Of a DNA stretch of 64,000 bases, positions 1-11,045 are shown one piece after another. The stretch is taken from the NCBI GenBank assembly GCA_022818135.1, contig JAFMSR010000009.1:13497033-13561032 (forward strand). The letters run 5' to 3'. A program made the position numbers and the translations under genes. How positions within the stretch are numbered: position 1 is the stretch's first letter; every line of letters begins with the position of its first letter. This DNA is from Saxidomus purpurata. Its lineage: Eukaryota; Mollusca; Bivalvia; Venerida; Veneridae. Under the pieces are notes generated by a model. The model had not been told where the DNA came from. It made no database searches and worked only from the letters and a program-made list of their open reading frames with translations.

Positions 1-57
1 TATGTTTTAAAAGTTTTACAATAAGATTTATCTTAATTTTTGACGGCTCACATCTGG

Positions 58-290
58 AGGTTGGCTAGATAAATGTTCATCTCGATGACGCTACAAATGA
101 CGTCAAACCTAAATTCTTCTCCAGCACTTCAATCATTCGCGCGCTAATATAGCATTTAGAGATAATGGAAGCGCATGAGAGTCATTCACAAGACTATGTT
201 CAGTTGAAACAAGAATTTGCTGATCAAAAGAATGAGATGGCAGCCTTACACTAGGAAATTTTCAAACATGACCGCTGGATATATAAATCC
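58..290 (+). pseudogene. C1q-domain gene exon 1 remnant (coiled coil), broken
   Basis: Translation in one frame gives a recognisable coiled-coil piece with IIRALI, then EAHESH, then QLKQEFADQKNEMAALH, which parallels the intact exon 1 at 35161-35539 (SIIRELI, ELKQEMSNQKNEMAAL). Two in-frame stops are present: TAG after IIRALI and TAG after AALH. The signal peptide and the normal splice donor are not seen, and the downstream part runs into a dispersed repeat near 290. It is a sister of the copy at 12480-12830, which shares the first stop. Family role (known): secreted C1q-domain proteins of bivalves act as soluble recognition lectins. This copy cannot make one. Confidence 0.7.
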
Positions 291-440
291 GTCACCACTT
301 CTTTGTCTGATGCATATCTCAAAGGTATAAAAAGGAATTGTTTTGGACATGAAACTTCATACAATGATAAAGCACAGTTAGGGAAAGTGCACTCAGCCCA
401 AAAAACATAAGTCTGTTCATTGCCTTTAGTTTTACATGTG
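285..440. repeat. Dispersed repeat shared with 14640-14765
   Basis: The stretch from ccacttctttgtctgatgc to gtctgttcattgcc recurs almost base for base at 14640-14765, where it is preceded by a CTGTCCGTCCGTCC-type run. It is a dispersed repeat of unknown class that overrides the end of the exon 1 remnant. No coding capacity is seen. Confidence 0.6.
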
Positions 441-589
441 TAAATACGATCTATATAACAATTACTTCTTTTCCTCAGGACTCGAAAATAATTCATCAAG
501 CTTCCTTCACCAACAGTGTGTTTAAACATGCTAAACATGTTTTGATTCAGAGTCAAGCGTCTTTACCAATTTCCAACTTCCCAGTTTTA

Positions 590-1590
590 AACATGTATTC
601 AGTGAATGGGGTATTTTTTTTAAAAATCTAGCCTTACTATCCAAGAGATCTACACGACTTCAATAAGCAGCCTTGAGGCGGGGAATGAGCTTTTATCATT
701 GAAAAGCCTTAAAGTGTTAGACTGCCTTTTATAGAAAAAACTGTTTATTGACCGTTGAAACGAGATGTGTAAAGAAATATAACATAAAACATTAAGCACA
801 TTCCTAAATTCGTTCCTAAAATAAGTTAAATAATACTGTCATGATCAAGCCGTTATCTACCACCAGCTCCGCATTCCGGGAATAATTCAATTACAAAAGA
901 CTAAAGTAGTCTGCTTCGAGCAAGAAAAGTCGTTTAAAATAGCTCTTCTATAAACAATTAGTCTAGAACTACTTGATCACTCTAAGGCTTAGGATCAAAA
1001 TGAAATAATCTTAGATAAATCGACGATAATCTATTCCGTTTGGTAATGTTTTTAATCTGCTTTCTCTACAAAATGTCACGCGGTCTGGTTAGGTTAGACC
1101 TGGTTTAGACAGAAAGTGTTTGTTCAAATCTATTTGTGGAAAATATACCCAAAGTGTGTTGATTATATAACTCACTCTATTTGTAGACATATCAACAGCA
1201 AGCAACTAGATATGTCTCTTGAGATACCATTACTAGTATTGTCATTACGAAGTTGTTTTTGTTTTTTATTCTGTCATATATTTTCTTCTTTAATTAATGA
1301 CTATCGTTGCAAATTAACTACTGACTTCAAATAAAGCCACTGCAGCATATGACTCGTTCAATTTAACAAAGATGATGATATTAACTGAGACACATAAGTA
1401 AATTAATTATTATTTATAGATTTTAACATGCTTATCTTTCTCCACGGAAATTCTTTTCTCCGGGTTGATACATGTATTATACATTAACAAATTGTCTTTA
1501 AACAGTATCGAAAGTTTACATCTGCACAAAAACCACATTCGTCATGATGTACCAGATGACAAACAAAAGTATGTTTGTAAAGATCTCAGG
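590..1590. repeat. Segmental duplication, copy 1 (partner about 15085-16520)
   Basis: Long blocks match 15085-16520, including ccttgaggcggggaatgagc, the block around gaaagtgtttgttcaaatc, and tgcttatctttctcc near the end. Both copies lie directly upstream of a broken C1q exon 2, so the unit that was duplicated was intron plus exon 2 of the C1q gene. The partner has extra sequence of several hundred bases. No gene of its own is seen. Confidence 0.75.
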
Positions 1591-2034
1591 CAGAGTGTTA
1601 ATGAGGTGACTGTTGCATTTACTGTTGGCCTTACACACAGGATCAAGAATATGGGCATCCACCACGACATTGTCAGTGGTCATGTGAAGACGGCTATTGG
1701 TAACGGCTACATTCTAATAACGGTGTTTTTAGCACGTGTAGCTAGCATCTTCGTTTTCTATATAGCCATCTTAGCGGACAGCGATCGAGATAATTATTTT
1801 ATTATATAAGTACAAACTTGCCGTAAATTGTAAAACAAAACAATGATGTATGCAGAAGAATGGATGGTAACTATGATCGAGAGGTGCAAGTTGTCATCAA
1901 GCAGCTAAAAGGAGACGTTGTTGCTGTGCAGAATCCCATGGCAGATGCTGCCATTTACGGAGACGGCAGTATCTACTCCGCATTTTCCGGTTAACTTCTA
2001 TTACAAAATTACTCTCAGTGTGTATCCATAGCTG
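1590..2034 (+). pseudogene. C1q-domain exon 2, broken
   Basis: The reading VNEVTVAFTVGLTHRI.NMG followed by HVKTAIGNGY matches the start of the intact C1q exons at 4629 and 49772. A stop follows IILADSDRDN-like sequence near 1807, and the second half (KQLKGDVVAVQN, DAAIYGDGSIYSAFSG) is in a different frame. The acceptor TTCCTTCAG seen in the intact copies is lost here. It is a decayed paralogue; a polyadenylation-like AATAAA lies at about 2076. Confidence 0.8.
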
Positions 2035-2239
2035 GTAAATGTACTGGGTCATAATTATGTGATCCGTGTTGTTGAAATAAAGTTCACATTATCCACATGA
2101 CAGTCTTAAATCTAAATATTGTATTCAGGATGTGCGAAAGTTGGAATTGTTTACTTTAAGTTAATTATTACATAGAAAGTCAATTGACCAATAAATATTT
2201 CTCATCACTTATACCGGTAGGTCGTACCCACAGCAAATG

Positions 2240-2800
2240 ACATTTTATTAGTAACATATACATTGTTTTCCACAGAAGAGAGATTCGAAAGTGATTCATC
2301 AAGCTTCCTTTATCATCAACCGCTCACAGAAGTTGGGGCATGTGCGGTCAAACACACGATGTTTAGAATGACTCATTGCCTGTCACAACAGTCCCTTTGT
2401 ATGCAAAATCTCCAACAAATGCGGTTACACTCTACATATTCAAATGAATCCTTAAAACTCTCGATTTTATTACAGGATTAGATCTTGTTACTAAAAGTCG
2501 GTGCAAAATGATACTAGAGATTTTCACATTTACCTTTTTGTCTTATGTGCGCACTAGATTTAGTACGGCAATATTTGGTATCTGAACAGATTTTTTACCT
2601 TTCCTCGATTAACTGTAAATCTAAATTATAACATCAGCGGTTTTAAAATGCTTAAGAAGATCGCTACGAAATTGATTTCCAACGTACTGAATCACTGATA
2701 GGCCTGTGTCGCATAAGTTCAGTTTGGCAACTTCGATAAGAACGCACGAGAAGACGATAAGACAAGAAAAACGTACTGTTCATATAATTTACTTACACAG
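2240..2800. repeat. C1q intergenic spacer, duplicated three times
   Basis: The block with cattgttttccacagaagag, the run ccgcaatatttggt and the text up to the exon 1 start recurs at about 16850-17430 and 47385-47820. It is the spacer between exon 2 of one C1q copy and exon 1 of the next, so it marks the tandem duplication unit. The promoter of the downstream gene must lie here, but no clear TATA box could be fixed. Confidence 0.7.
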
Positions 2801-2814
2801 TAGTTATTTTTAAA

Positions 2815-2994
2815 ATGTGTGACAGCTTTACACTGAAACTTGTTTTGATTTTTGCCAGGCTTACAGCCCTGGAGGCTACCCAAATAAACCATTTTTCAAG
2901 TTGCATTGTAAATGACGTCCAGACTGAGCTAGCAGAGATGTTCACAACTAAAACAAAACAAGGGGGTCGTGATGGCCCTATATCGCTCACCTGA
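2815..2994 (+). pseudogene. C1q-domain gene exon 1, truncated after signal peptide
   Basis: The ATG at 2815 opens MCDSFTLKLVLIFARLTALE, a signal-peptide-like hydrophobic stretch that matches exon 1 at 23382 (MKFVLILAWLTTLEATQ). At about 2931 the exon jumps from GACTGAGCTA straight into sequence that in the intact copy (23796 on) is intronic, so the coiled-coil part and the splice donor are deleted. The frame runs on into a repeat and stops at 2992-2994. It lies 1.6 kb upstream of an intact C1q exon 2 (4629) but cannot be spliced to it in the normal way. Confidence 0.7.
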
Positions 2995-3645
2995 GTACAA
3001 GGGCACTTGCCTGGTGAATGTAGCCAATTTTGAACCAAGAGGCATAAGTTGAAAAAAGTAGGGGGAAGACCACTAGACAATGTTCCTTTCCAAATATCTA
3101 AGCTCTAGGCCTTGTAGTTTTAAAAAAGACGATTTTTAAAGTTTTTTCTATACCAAACGACCCCCTGGGCAGTGAAGATAGAAGATTTTTAAGGTTTTCC
3201 AAAATAGTTCTATGTAAAACAAGTGACCTCCTGGGCGGGGCCAACATTGACCCCAGGGACATAACTTGAACAAACTTTGAAGAGGCCACTAGACACAATT
3301 TAACACTTAACATCTAAGCTCTAGATCTTGTCGTTTCAAAGAAGAATATTTTTTAAAGGTTTTCCTATATATGTCTATGTAAAAGAAGTGACCCCCTAGG
3401 CGGGGCCAATATTGACTCAAGGGGCATGATTTGAACAAACTTGGTAGATGTCTACTAGACAATCGTATTTATTAAATATCTAAGCTCTAGGCCTTATGGT
3501 TTTGGAGAAGAAGATTTTTAAAGTTTATCCTATAGAAACCTATGTAAAATCAAGTGACACCTCTTGGCGGGATCATGATTTGAGCAATTTTGGTAGAGGT
3601 CCACTAAGCAATGCTACATGCCAAATTGTGCATAGTTCTAAGATA
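2960..3645. repeat. Tandem repeat array, unit about 165 bp
   Basis: The marker tatgtaaaa..aagtgac occurs at 3211, 3376 and 3541, giving a period of 165. Each unit carries gaccccctgggcgggg, a gaccccagg-type core and ctaagctctaggccttg. The same array family is at 23820-24710, also just downstream of a C1q exon 1, so it is an inherited intron component. Confidence 0.8.
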
Positions 3646-3649
3646 TAAC

Positions 3650-4280
3650 AAGAGCTGTCCCTTACAAGTGAGAATACCCCCAAAGTGGTATCCAGGTACG
3701 TGCGCACAACACTTTTTCTTCATGCGCTGAACATGTTTTCCAATTCATTTTAAAATCCTTCAATGTATAACAGAGTTACAATCCGGACATGAACATATGA
3801 ATATATAGGTATATAGGACTCTAAAACGTTTGACCTCTACGTGTGATCTTGACGTTTATGGTAAGGACGCGGGACTTGCGCCAAAATTGTTCCATGTAAT
3901 TTAAAAATCCTTCATTGAAGTCGAGTTACCATGTATACAAGATCCAAATACCTTTTAACTTTAAGTGAAGCATTGACCTTTGAGGTAGGGTTTTGGGTCT
4001 TCACGCGACACATCGTCTAAATGTGCTGAACATTTGTGCCAGTTTATTATAAAATCCTTCAATGTATAACAAAGTTACAGTCCATACACTTATGTGAGCA
4101 TTAATACAGGATTCCATTATCTTTAAAAAGTGTCACAATGATACGAAATAAATGAAAGGACGGACACACGGGCGGACGGGCGGACAATATGTCCAGACAA
4201 ACAGATGGACAGCCAGACGGACAGACAGACGGATAAACGGTGCAATATTAATATGCCAACCTTTGATGGCACACAAGTAC
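3650..4280. repeat. Dispersed repeat with about 120-bp internal units and GACGGAC tail
   Basis: Starts at acaagagctgtccc, has repeated gaccttgac.tttgaggta and aaaatccttcaatg modules with taacaaagttacagtcc, and ends with a purine-rich gacggacggacag-like tail followed by gcaatattaatatgccaac. Relatives are at 13745-14100, 19840-20655, 31710-31950, 49610-49730 and, in part, inside the transposons at 42715, 56125 and 60340. I read it as a non-coding SINE-like or satellite-derived family; class not established. Confidence 0.65.
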
Positions 4281-4628
4281 ATTCTCTTACAGCCAATTAT
4301 CAATTACTGCAATTTAAAATGAACTCCTTCAATGGTTTTAAAGTGACATTCCGGATAATTTCGTAATTTAAAGGGAGATAATTCAAACAGGGGTAAGAAA
4401 AAATATATGGTTCTTACTTACTCAATGGCTTCTATCACTGTGTAAAATACAATATCAAGCCCTCTGATAGTTTTTAGTTATGCCCCGGACAAGTATATTA
4501 TATCAAGGGAGATAACAGATAGTTTTTGGTCACTCTACTTTCTTTTAATGCCTTCTACCAATGTGTGAAATGTCTTTTTGTATAGATTTCAAAATTTATA
4601 TAAGGTTTCACCTTCTGTCTTCCTTCAG
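4281..4628. other. Intronic repeat-derived sequence, no gene
   Basis: Contains the aagggagataattcaaacagggg and atgccccggacaag modules that recur at 32050-32240 and partly at 19630-19830. The last bases, ccttctgtcttccttcag (ending 4628), form a polypyrimidine tract and splice acceptor for the C1q exon. Confidence 0.6.
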
Positions 4629-5083
4629 GAAACATAATACGGCAGAGTGAGAATGAGGTAACTGTTGCATTTACTGCTGGTCTAAAACACAGGATCCTGC
4701 ATATGGGCCCCAACCAGGACATAGTTTTTGATCATGTGGAGACGAACTTCGGAAACGGCTACAACCCTCATCACTGCGTCTTCACTGTCCCTGTTTCTGG
4801 TACCTATCTTTTCTACACATCCGTCCTAGCGGACTACAATCGAGTATTATGGTGCAAACTTGTCGTAAATGGTCAAAATAAAGCAATGGCGTATGCACGA
4901 GGAACGGATGGTCGTCATGATCAAGGAAGTCAAGTTGTCATCGTGCAGCTTCAAAAAGGAGACGACGTCGCTGTGCAAAATCGTGTAACAGATGGTGCCA
5001 TTTACGGAGACGGCAGTATCTACTCAATATTCTCCGGTTTACTTCTACAGGATTACTCTCAGTCCGGATCCATAGTCGGGTAA
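4629..5083 (+). CDS. C1q-domain protein, exon 2 (intact C1q domain)
   Basis: The exon follows the acceptor CCTTCAG (ends 4628). It enters in phase 1 (codon completed by GA), reads NIIRQSENEVTVAFTAGL and runs 150 residues to TAA at 5081-5083. The C1q fold is supported by VAFTAGL, the FDHVETNFGNGY segment, the beta-strand block FTVPVSGTYLFYTSVL with its conserved aromatics, LVVNGQ, GSQVVIVQLQKGDDV and the C-terminal YSIFSGLLL. C1q domains are usually about 130-140 residues, so the domain is complete. Family role (known): secreted trimeric recognition proteins of bivalve innate immunity. AATAAA motifs lie at 5117-5126. The nearest upstream exon 1 (2815) is truncated, so whether this exon is transcribed is open. 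It is closest in sequence to 49772-50229. Confidence 0.85.
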
Positions 5084-5450
5084 ATGTGATGCGTCGTAAT
5101 CATGTGATCATTGTAAATAAAATAAAACTCATTTTACCCACTTCAGTCTTTTGTGTTTTTGCTCAGGTTGTCCGAAAGTTGAAATTAGTGACTTTAAGGT
5201 TATTAATAAAATAACAAATTGGACTTAACAGTGGCTGCCCGTGTCATATTTCGGTTCCCCTTTGCTTTGCAAAAATCCATTTAGCGTAAAGGCTTCTCTT
5301 TCTGTTTTCAAAAAGACAATCAACAAGAAGGTTTGCTTAATTGTACCAAAACTGTGTATGAGCTTATAGAAACAAAAATAATATCAAACAGGGAATGCCA
5401 CATACCAAAAACGCAGCCTCCCCAAAACGAGCCCCATAGCACCCAGAAGT

Positions 5451-5699
<249 letters not shown>

Positions 5700-6151
5700 A
5701 ACACACTAGCATACAAAGCAAACACACGAGGACAAAACGAACAATTAAAGGAACACAGTGGGGCACCGCCTTGGAACGGTCAGTGGCAAAAACACCACTG
5801 GGGAGCTTAAACCGGTTTATGGTGCGCACCCAACCTCACTCTTACCCCCACCATGTTCCAAAGTCACAGGACAGTGTAAATAAAAGTAATCCCTGCTAGG
5901 TGAATCTCTAACACACGCAATGGAAACAAAAGGCATGGTATGTAAAACACAAAAATGCTCGTGTATGAATATATAAAAAGCAAACCTTGAGAACCAAAAA
6001 AACGTATGTACTCAATGCCTTTGCAGAAGGCAGAGCACCAAGAGAAACACCCTTAAGGGCCCGACGAAACAGGCCAGAGGACAGAAATCAAAACAGTTTC
6101 GTCCCAGTGGGATTTAAAAACTGCCCATCACAGAGTCCTCCCCCTCTTCCG

Positions 6152-6401
6152 TCAGACACAATCAAAGAGGGAAGCATAGCGTCCAACTGTAAACGGGTTG
6201 AACACCAAACATGCGGTGTGTCTCAAAACAGTTGGGTCGTAACCTCTTTTAACAAAACGTTTTATAATTTTAGCAAATACAGTTGGAAAATTGCCATGAC
6301 CCAAAATCTTACGAAGTTTGTAAACCACATCCCCATAAAAATTTTGAAATACCTTCTCGCAGAAGAGTCTTTAGATTACTATTGAATTTCAAAACCAAAT
6401 C
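6152..6401 (-). pseudogene. Reverse-transcriptase C-terminal fragment (Penelope-like)
   Basis: The minus-strand frame reads DVVYKLRKILGHGNF, RFVKRGYDPTVLRHT and ends VGRYASLFDCV, identical in type to the C-terminus at 48253-49221. Five bases (tcggg) are missing near 6341 compared with the other copies, which shifts the frame. No catalytic motif is left. Confidence 0.8.
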
Positions 6402-6835
6402 AAAACACGTGCTTATAAGGATTTTAAAATCCATTAACTGCCTTTCTTCGAATGTTTGAAAGCTAAAACCGATTGATTACAGGTAGATTTTGTTCAAATT
6501 ATTAGCTACCATATAATTGCGACAGAACCTTTGTAATACTTCATTATTGGCGCCGCCGATGACGGCAGCGGCCTATTTTGTTCCGGGAGTACATGTTAGG
6601 AGCGGTTATTAGAATGCGAAGAAAAATGGTTTTAACTGTATGCTAAAATAATACGAAATAGACATTAAAATATTGATTATACACATTTCCTTCATTAAAA
6701 CGTAATTGTTTAATTGTAATGTTCCTTTTCATATCTTTTAGAAAAAATACGAAAATAAAAAAACAACTTCTACCTTATCGGTTTTTTGCAAAATTATAAT
6801 ATCAGCTTATTTTTTACCACGTGCTTTAAAGTCAG
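6402..6835. other. No gene seen
   Basis: AT-rich sequence with a short GC-rich patch (ggcgccgccgatgacggcag, about 6548-6568) that can fold as GCCGC/GCGGC. No frame of note and no match to other parts of the window. Confidence 0.4.
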
Positions 6836-6906
6836 TCTCCGTGGTGTTGTGGGTAAGCTGATGACCGCCTAATTTTACGAGTGGAGTTCAATTCCCGGTC
6901 AAACCC
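6836..6906 (+). ncRNA. tRNA-like SINE head (pol III A and B boxes)
   Basis: The stretch gtggtgttgtgggtaagc resembles a tRNA A box (TGGTGTTGTGGG) and gagttcaattcccgg, about 45 bases on, resembles a B box (GGTTCAATTCC). Trailing text is AT-rich. It looks like the promoter head of a tRNA-derived SINE rather than a functional tRNA, because I cannot pair a full acceptor stem. Confidence 0.4.
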
Positions 6907-7157
6907 AAATTTTTTAAATAATTTTTCTTCCGTTTTTTTTTCAGCTTTAAAACCACCATGATTTTAAATGTTTTTTCTGCAAAAAGTATTCATAAAGTTT
7001 TTCATTCAAATCAAACTAATAATGATTGCTTATCAAAAAGCTTATTTTAGCTATTTAACGCCGCACATGTACATTACTTGTGAAGTGTAAAATTGAGAAG
7101 CATTAATTTTGATTAATTTTACAGATTAAACATGAGAATAAAAGTAATGCTACCTTT

Positions 7158-7387
7158 ATGGAATGATATTTAGGTAAAAATTACACAATGCCTGCTTACT
7201 GTTACAATTTACTCATTGACACTGCTATTGTGCTTATTGGTACAGTCATTATGCATGCTTGCACTTTCATCACGCTTGTTGACAATGATACCATGCTTGC
7301 TGGAAGTTACTTGTATGATGCCTTTTTCATATTTTCATTTGACAGAATGACAGTGCAATCTAGCGTAATGGTTTATTTCATCATGCT
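7158..7387 (+). repeat. Left inverted arm of the foldback element
   Basis: Paired with 8943-9174. Short apparent reading frames in both arms are mirror images of each other and not genes. Confidence 0.8.
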
Positions 7388-7399
7388 GTAGTTATCTTG

Positions 7400-7870
7400 A
7401 TTAATTTGTAATGCATCCACGAGCAAAATACACGAAGTGATCAACCAGTATGGAAAATGTTATCAGGCACTAGGCAAAATAGAACTAAGCATAATGTCAT
7501 TTCAAAATTATAAGTCACATTTTGATAACAGGGGGCGCTATGTTCTAGTCGTGTTTTACCGTAATTTGAATAATTATTTGCCGGAAAGATTATCGTGGAT
7601 ATCCGAATATGTATAATGTTAAAAAAACAAACAGATTTCCACTTTCATTTTCACTATATTTATATAATGTCAAATCCTTCTTTAACACTCCTGCCCCTCA
7701 GTTACAACACATAACATAACTCCTGCATGGGAAAGCTGGATGCTAAAAACACGGCAATTTCCCCTCCCATTCCGAGTTCCCCTACGATGTGAAGGCAATG
7801 ATTGCAGCTGACTAGTGCAAATGGCTCAATTGCACTTCCAACGGTATACTACTCTACTATGCCCAAAAAA
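7400..7870. other. Unique interior of the foldback element, no gene
   Basis: AT-rich sequence between the left arm and the satellite. It contains cagggggcgctatgttc, a common style of invertebrate repeat junction. No reading frame of interest. Confidence 0.4.
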
Positions 7871-7879
7871 CCTATTGAA

Positions 7880-8770
7880 GTAAATCCTGGGTGAGAAAAT
7901 ACCAAGGTCCCTCCTGGGGCTCAAACCTCGGACCTCGTGATATGAAGGCGGACACTCAACCACGTCGCTAAAGGGTTAACCCAACAGCAAGGCTGTTGGA
8001 AGTGGCCTATAAACCTACAATCACTACACTTCTCCCTCTTTTACTTTTCAGAGCTAGACAGCTCTCCAGATTGACCCTCCATGCTCCCCGAATGAGTCCG
8101 TCAAAAACTTCTGACACCATTAAAGTAAATCCTGGGTGAGGAAAATACCTAGGTCCCTCCTGGGGCTCAAACCCCGGACCTCGTGATCTGAAGGCGGACA
8201 CTCAGCCACGTCGCTAAAGGGTTAAGCCAACAGCAAGGCTGTTGGAAGTGGCCTATAAAACTACAATCAATACACTTCTGCCTCTTTTACTTTTCAGAGC
8301 TAGATAGCTCTCCAGATTGACCCTCCATGCTCCCCAAATGAGTCCGTCAAACACTTCTGACACCATTTAAGTAAATCCTGGGTGAGAAAATACCAAGGTC
8401 CCTCCTGGGGCTCAAACCCCGGACCTCGTGATATGAAGGCGGACACTCAACCACGTCGCTAAAGGGTTAACCAAACAGCAAGGCTGTTGGAAGTGGCCTA
8501 CAAACCTACACTCACTACACTTCTCCCTCTTTTACTTTTCAGAGCTAGACAGCTCTCCAGATTGACCCTCCATGCTCCCCGAATGAGTCCGTCAAACACT
8601 TCTGACACCATTAAAGTAAATGTTTGGTGAGAAAATACCAAGGTCCCTCCTGGGGCTCGAACCCCGGACCTTGTGACCCGAAGGCGAACACTCAGCCATG
8701 TCGCTAAAGGGTTTTTAACCCAACAGCAAGGCTGTTGGAAGTGGCCTATAAACCTACAATCACTACACTA
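7880..8770 (-). repeat. 245-bp tandem satellite containing a tRNA-like promoter
   Basis: The marker gtaaat(cctggg) starts units at 7880, 8125, 8371 and 8616, so the period is 245-246 and there are close to four copies. On the minus strand each unit reads gtggctgagtgtccgcc, then gaggtccggggtttgagcccc, which match tRNA A-box (TGGCTGAGTGT) and B-box (GGTTTGAGCC, or GGTTCGAGCC in the last unit) patterns with about 33 bases between. Each unit also holds the palindrome agctagacagct and the repeat cagcaaggctgttgg. It is a tandemly amplified SINE-like unit. Confidence 0.85.
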
Positions 8771-8942
8771 TTTACAACAGAGACAAAACATAACTTGTCA
8801 TGATTGGTCTTTAACATTATGCTTACTTTCAACTTGCTTAGTTGCTGATTGCATCTTTCATTTTGTGTGGTCACATCGTGTTTTGTTCTAGGAGCATTAT
8901 AACTGTGCAATATTGAAATATCAAAGCTTATATACAGTCCCG

Positions 8943-9174
8943 GCATGTTGAAATATTTCATTACGCTACATTGCACTGTCATTCAGCCATATAGACATCA
9001 GGGACTAAACACCAAACAAGTTGTAACTTCCAGCAATCATGGTATCATTGTCAACAAGCGTGATGAAAGTGCAAGCATGCATAATGACTGTACCAAAAGG
9101 ACAATAACAGTGTCAATGAGTAAATTGTAACAGTAAGCAGGCATTGTGTAATTTTTACCTAAATATCATTCCAT
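8943..9174 (-). repeat. Right inverted arm of the foldback element
   Basis: Reverse complement of 7158-7387, from gcatgttgaaatatttcat to cctaaatatcattccat. Confidence 0.8.
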
Positions 9175-9181
9175 ATACCTT

Positions 9182-10690
9182 CACACACACGGATTTGTCT
9201 TACGAATCCTTACGTATGGCACAAATTCGTAAAAGTACACGGATGATTACGATTTGGTCACTTTTATGAGTTATTACGATGTATTTACGGCAAAATTCTA
9301 CGATTGTACGTTTTTGTCAGGCTACATTGCGATATGCAAAAACCGTATAACTAATAAATGTTGAAATAGAAACTATTTCCGGCGCCCTTGATGCTTTGCA
9401 TCAATGGTATTCTTGTGGTAAGTCTTTGTAATGCAAGAAAAGGTATGATATGATATAGAATGTGATCAATAAAACCAACTTTCGGCAACGAAAGAACGTT
9501 TGAAATACATATTTATTATAACTCACTTTTGTCTACAATGGTAAAATCTCATTACCGAAAAAGAGATATTTTGACTATCAGAAACATTTTCGGAACTAAA
9601 GAAATCATCACTGACATCAATTAAGAGTACGGAATGTGTAAATATCTGAAAGATGAGTGTAAAACTGATGTGTGCAATGACAATTCATTTTCGTCATGTA
9701 TTACCACATTTAAGAGCAAAGTGACAGATCTGAAAAAAAAGGGTAAAGGATCTATTGCCATATGATATTTATATAATGTCACAGAAACAATAAAAAAATG
9801 GAATCCACTTCCACGGTATTCTCGGGAGAACACAAAATCAGTTGTTTCTCAAGAACATTATTGAATTACGAAAGACTTAAACTCCACCATGGAAAGTAGA
9901 CTAAATCTCTTCTCGTCTGAAACTTCGCGATAACATATAATTATGCAGGTCAAAATTTTATATCCGAAGATAAAACCGCAGTTTTATTATTACGTTGGTA
10001 AAATTTTTAATCTGTTTTTGACAACGATTGAGTTATTTACAAGCTGTCACGTGATCAGTTACATGCAGACTGTTTGCTAATTGGGTTTCGTCGGTATCGG
10101 TTTTCGAACCAATTACCCTCACCCAGATATTTTACTTACTGTATTCTATCAGGTGGTAACTGATAAGAAAGTTTGTACCATAAGCTATAACAGTTCATTT
10201 CATTGCAGCAAAACAATAAGCCTCTACGTATGCAAAATGTTCAAATATGACGCCACAGTTTTGATATTAATATCAAATCGTTACCTTTGTAGCGTTTGTT
10301 AAATGACTGAATCCCGCTATTTAGAAACGGTGCAAAGGGACACACGAAGATTTCATTTACCTCTAACATGGTGTCTGAACGTTTTGGTTTTACGGGATCG
10401 ACCTGGAATGAAAAGTTAACAAGAGCTTTTTAAAACACATCTGCATGTACATTGCTATTAAATGACTTCCAGTGCACCGAATACAGCAAAACATTGACAC
10501 ACAATAAATGCATAGACATTTCGTCTCTCAAATCTCAAGAGCGATTAATGTAAGTTGTAAGAACTTGTGTCGCTATCAAAAGTAAATAAACTTATTTAAA
10601 TCAAACACATAGAACGAATGGAAACTTTCATAATGAAATAAGAGAAAGGACAAGGCACGAAAACTTTGAATATATAACATAACGTGTAAT
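9182..10690. other. No gene seen
   Basis: About 1.5 kb of AT-rich sequence with only short frames that lack any recognisable domain. The piece around 9190-9330 is rich in tacga and acgat words (ttacgaatccttacgtatgg), suggesting an old diverged repeat. Confidence 0.5.
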
Positions 10691-10692
10691 TT

Positions 10693-11045
10693 AAAGTTGC
10701 TCGCTTACAGATTTTGATGAAAAGCAAAGTTCTTCGAACTGTCTGAATCAACAGAATTTAGAATGAATGAACAAATAAAAGGTTCCGGTACAAATTCCTG
10801 TAAAGAATTTCAGTACTTTTGAAATTATAAGCTACCAAATTACAAAACTTTGCAAACGGTTTTAAAATTTCAATATAAACATTTAGTGTAGCGGTACCGT
10901 TTAATCAAGCTCACCAAAACTTTGCAATAGATTTTCTCAAATTCCTATGTAAATTTTTACTTGTGTTGTTGATTCTAGCCATTACTCTTTTATATTATTT
11001 TGGAGAAATCTTTTTTATAACGGGAAACTGTGAAAGAGCAGCTTT
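10693..11045. mobile_element. MITE, GCTGCTCG family, copy 1
   Basis: The left end aaagttgctcgcttacag and the right end ctgtgaaagagcagcttt are near-perfect inverted ends over 18 bp. The interior motifs cttcgaactgtctgaa, tagtgtagcggtaccgt and cttgtgttgttgattctagc recur in copies at 18625-19220, 19221-19580 (reversed) and 31102-31472. About 350 bp, non-coding. Confidence 0.75.

Larger units (their letters stand above)
7158..9174. mobile_element. Foldback-type DNA element with 230-bp inverted ends
   Basis: The left arm 7158-7387 (atggaatgatatttaggt, then cattatgcatgcttgcac, then gacagtgcaat) is the reverse complement of the right arm 8943-9174 with few mismatches. The 5-mer acctt lies outside both ends (7152-7156 and 9177-9181), one to two bases away from the arms, and is a possible target duplication. 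The 1.5-kb interior has no transposase; it holds unique AT-rich sequence and a 245-bp satellite. It is a non-autonomous element. Confidence 0.75.

Noticed and set aside
6836..6906. Functional tRNA gene
   Set aside because: A and B boxes are present, but no complete acceptor and anticodon stems could be paired, so only a tRNA-like SINE head is claimed.
7880..8770. CRISPR-like array
   Set aside because: The units are 245 bp, fully repeated without unique spacers, and the genome is eukaryotic; a tandem satellite explains it.
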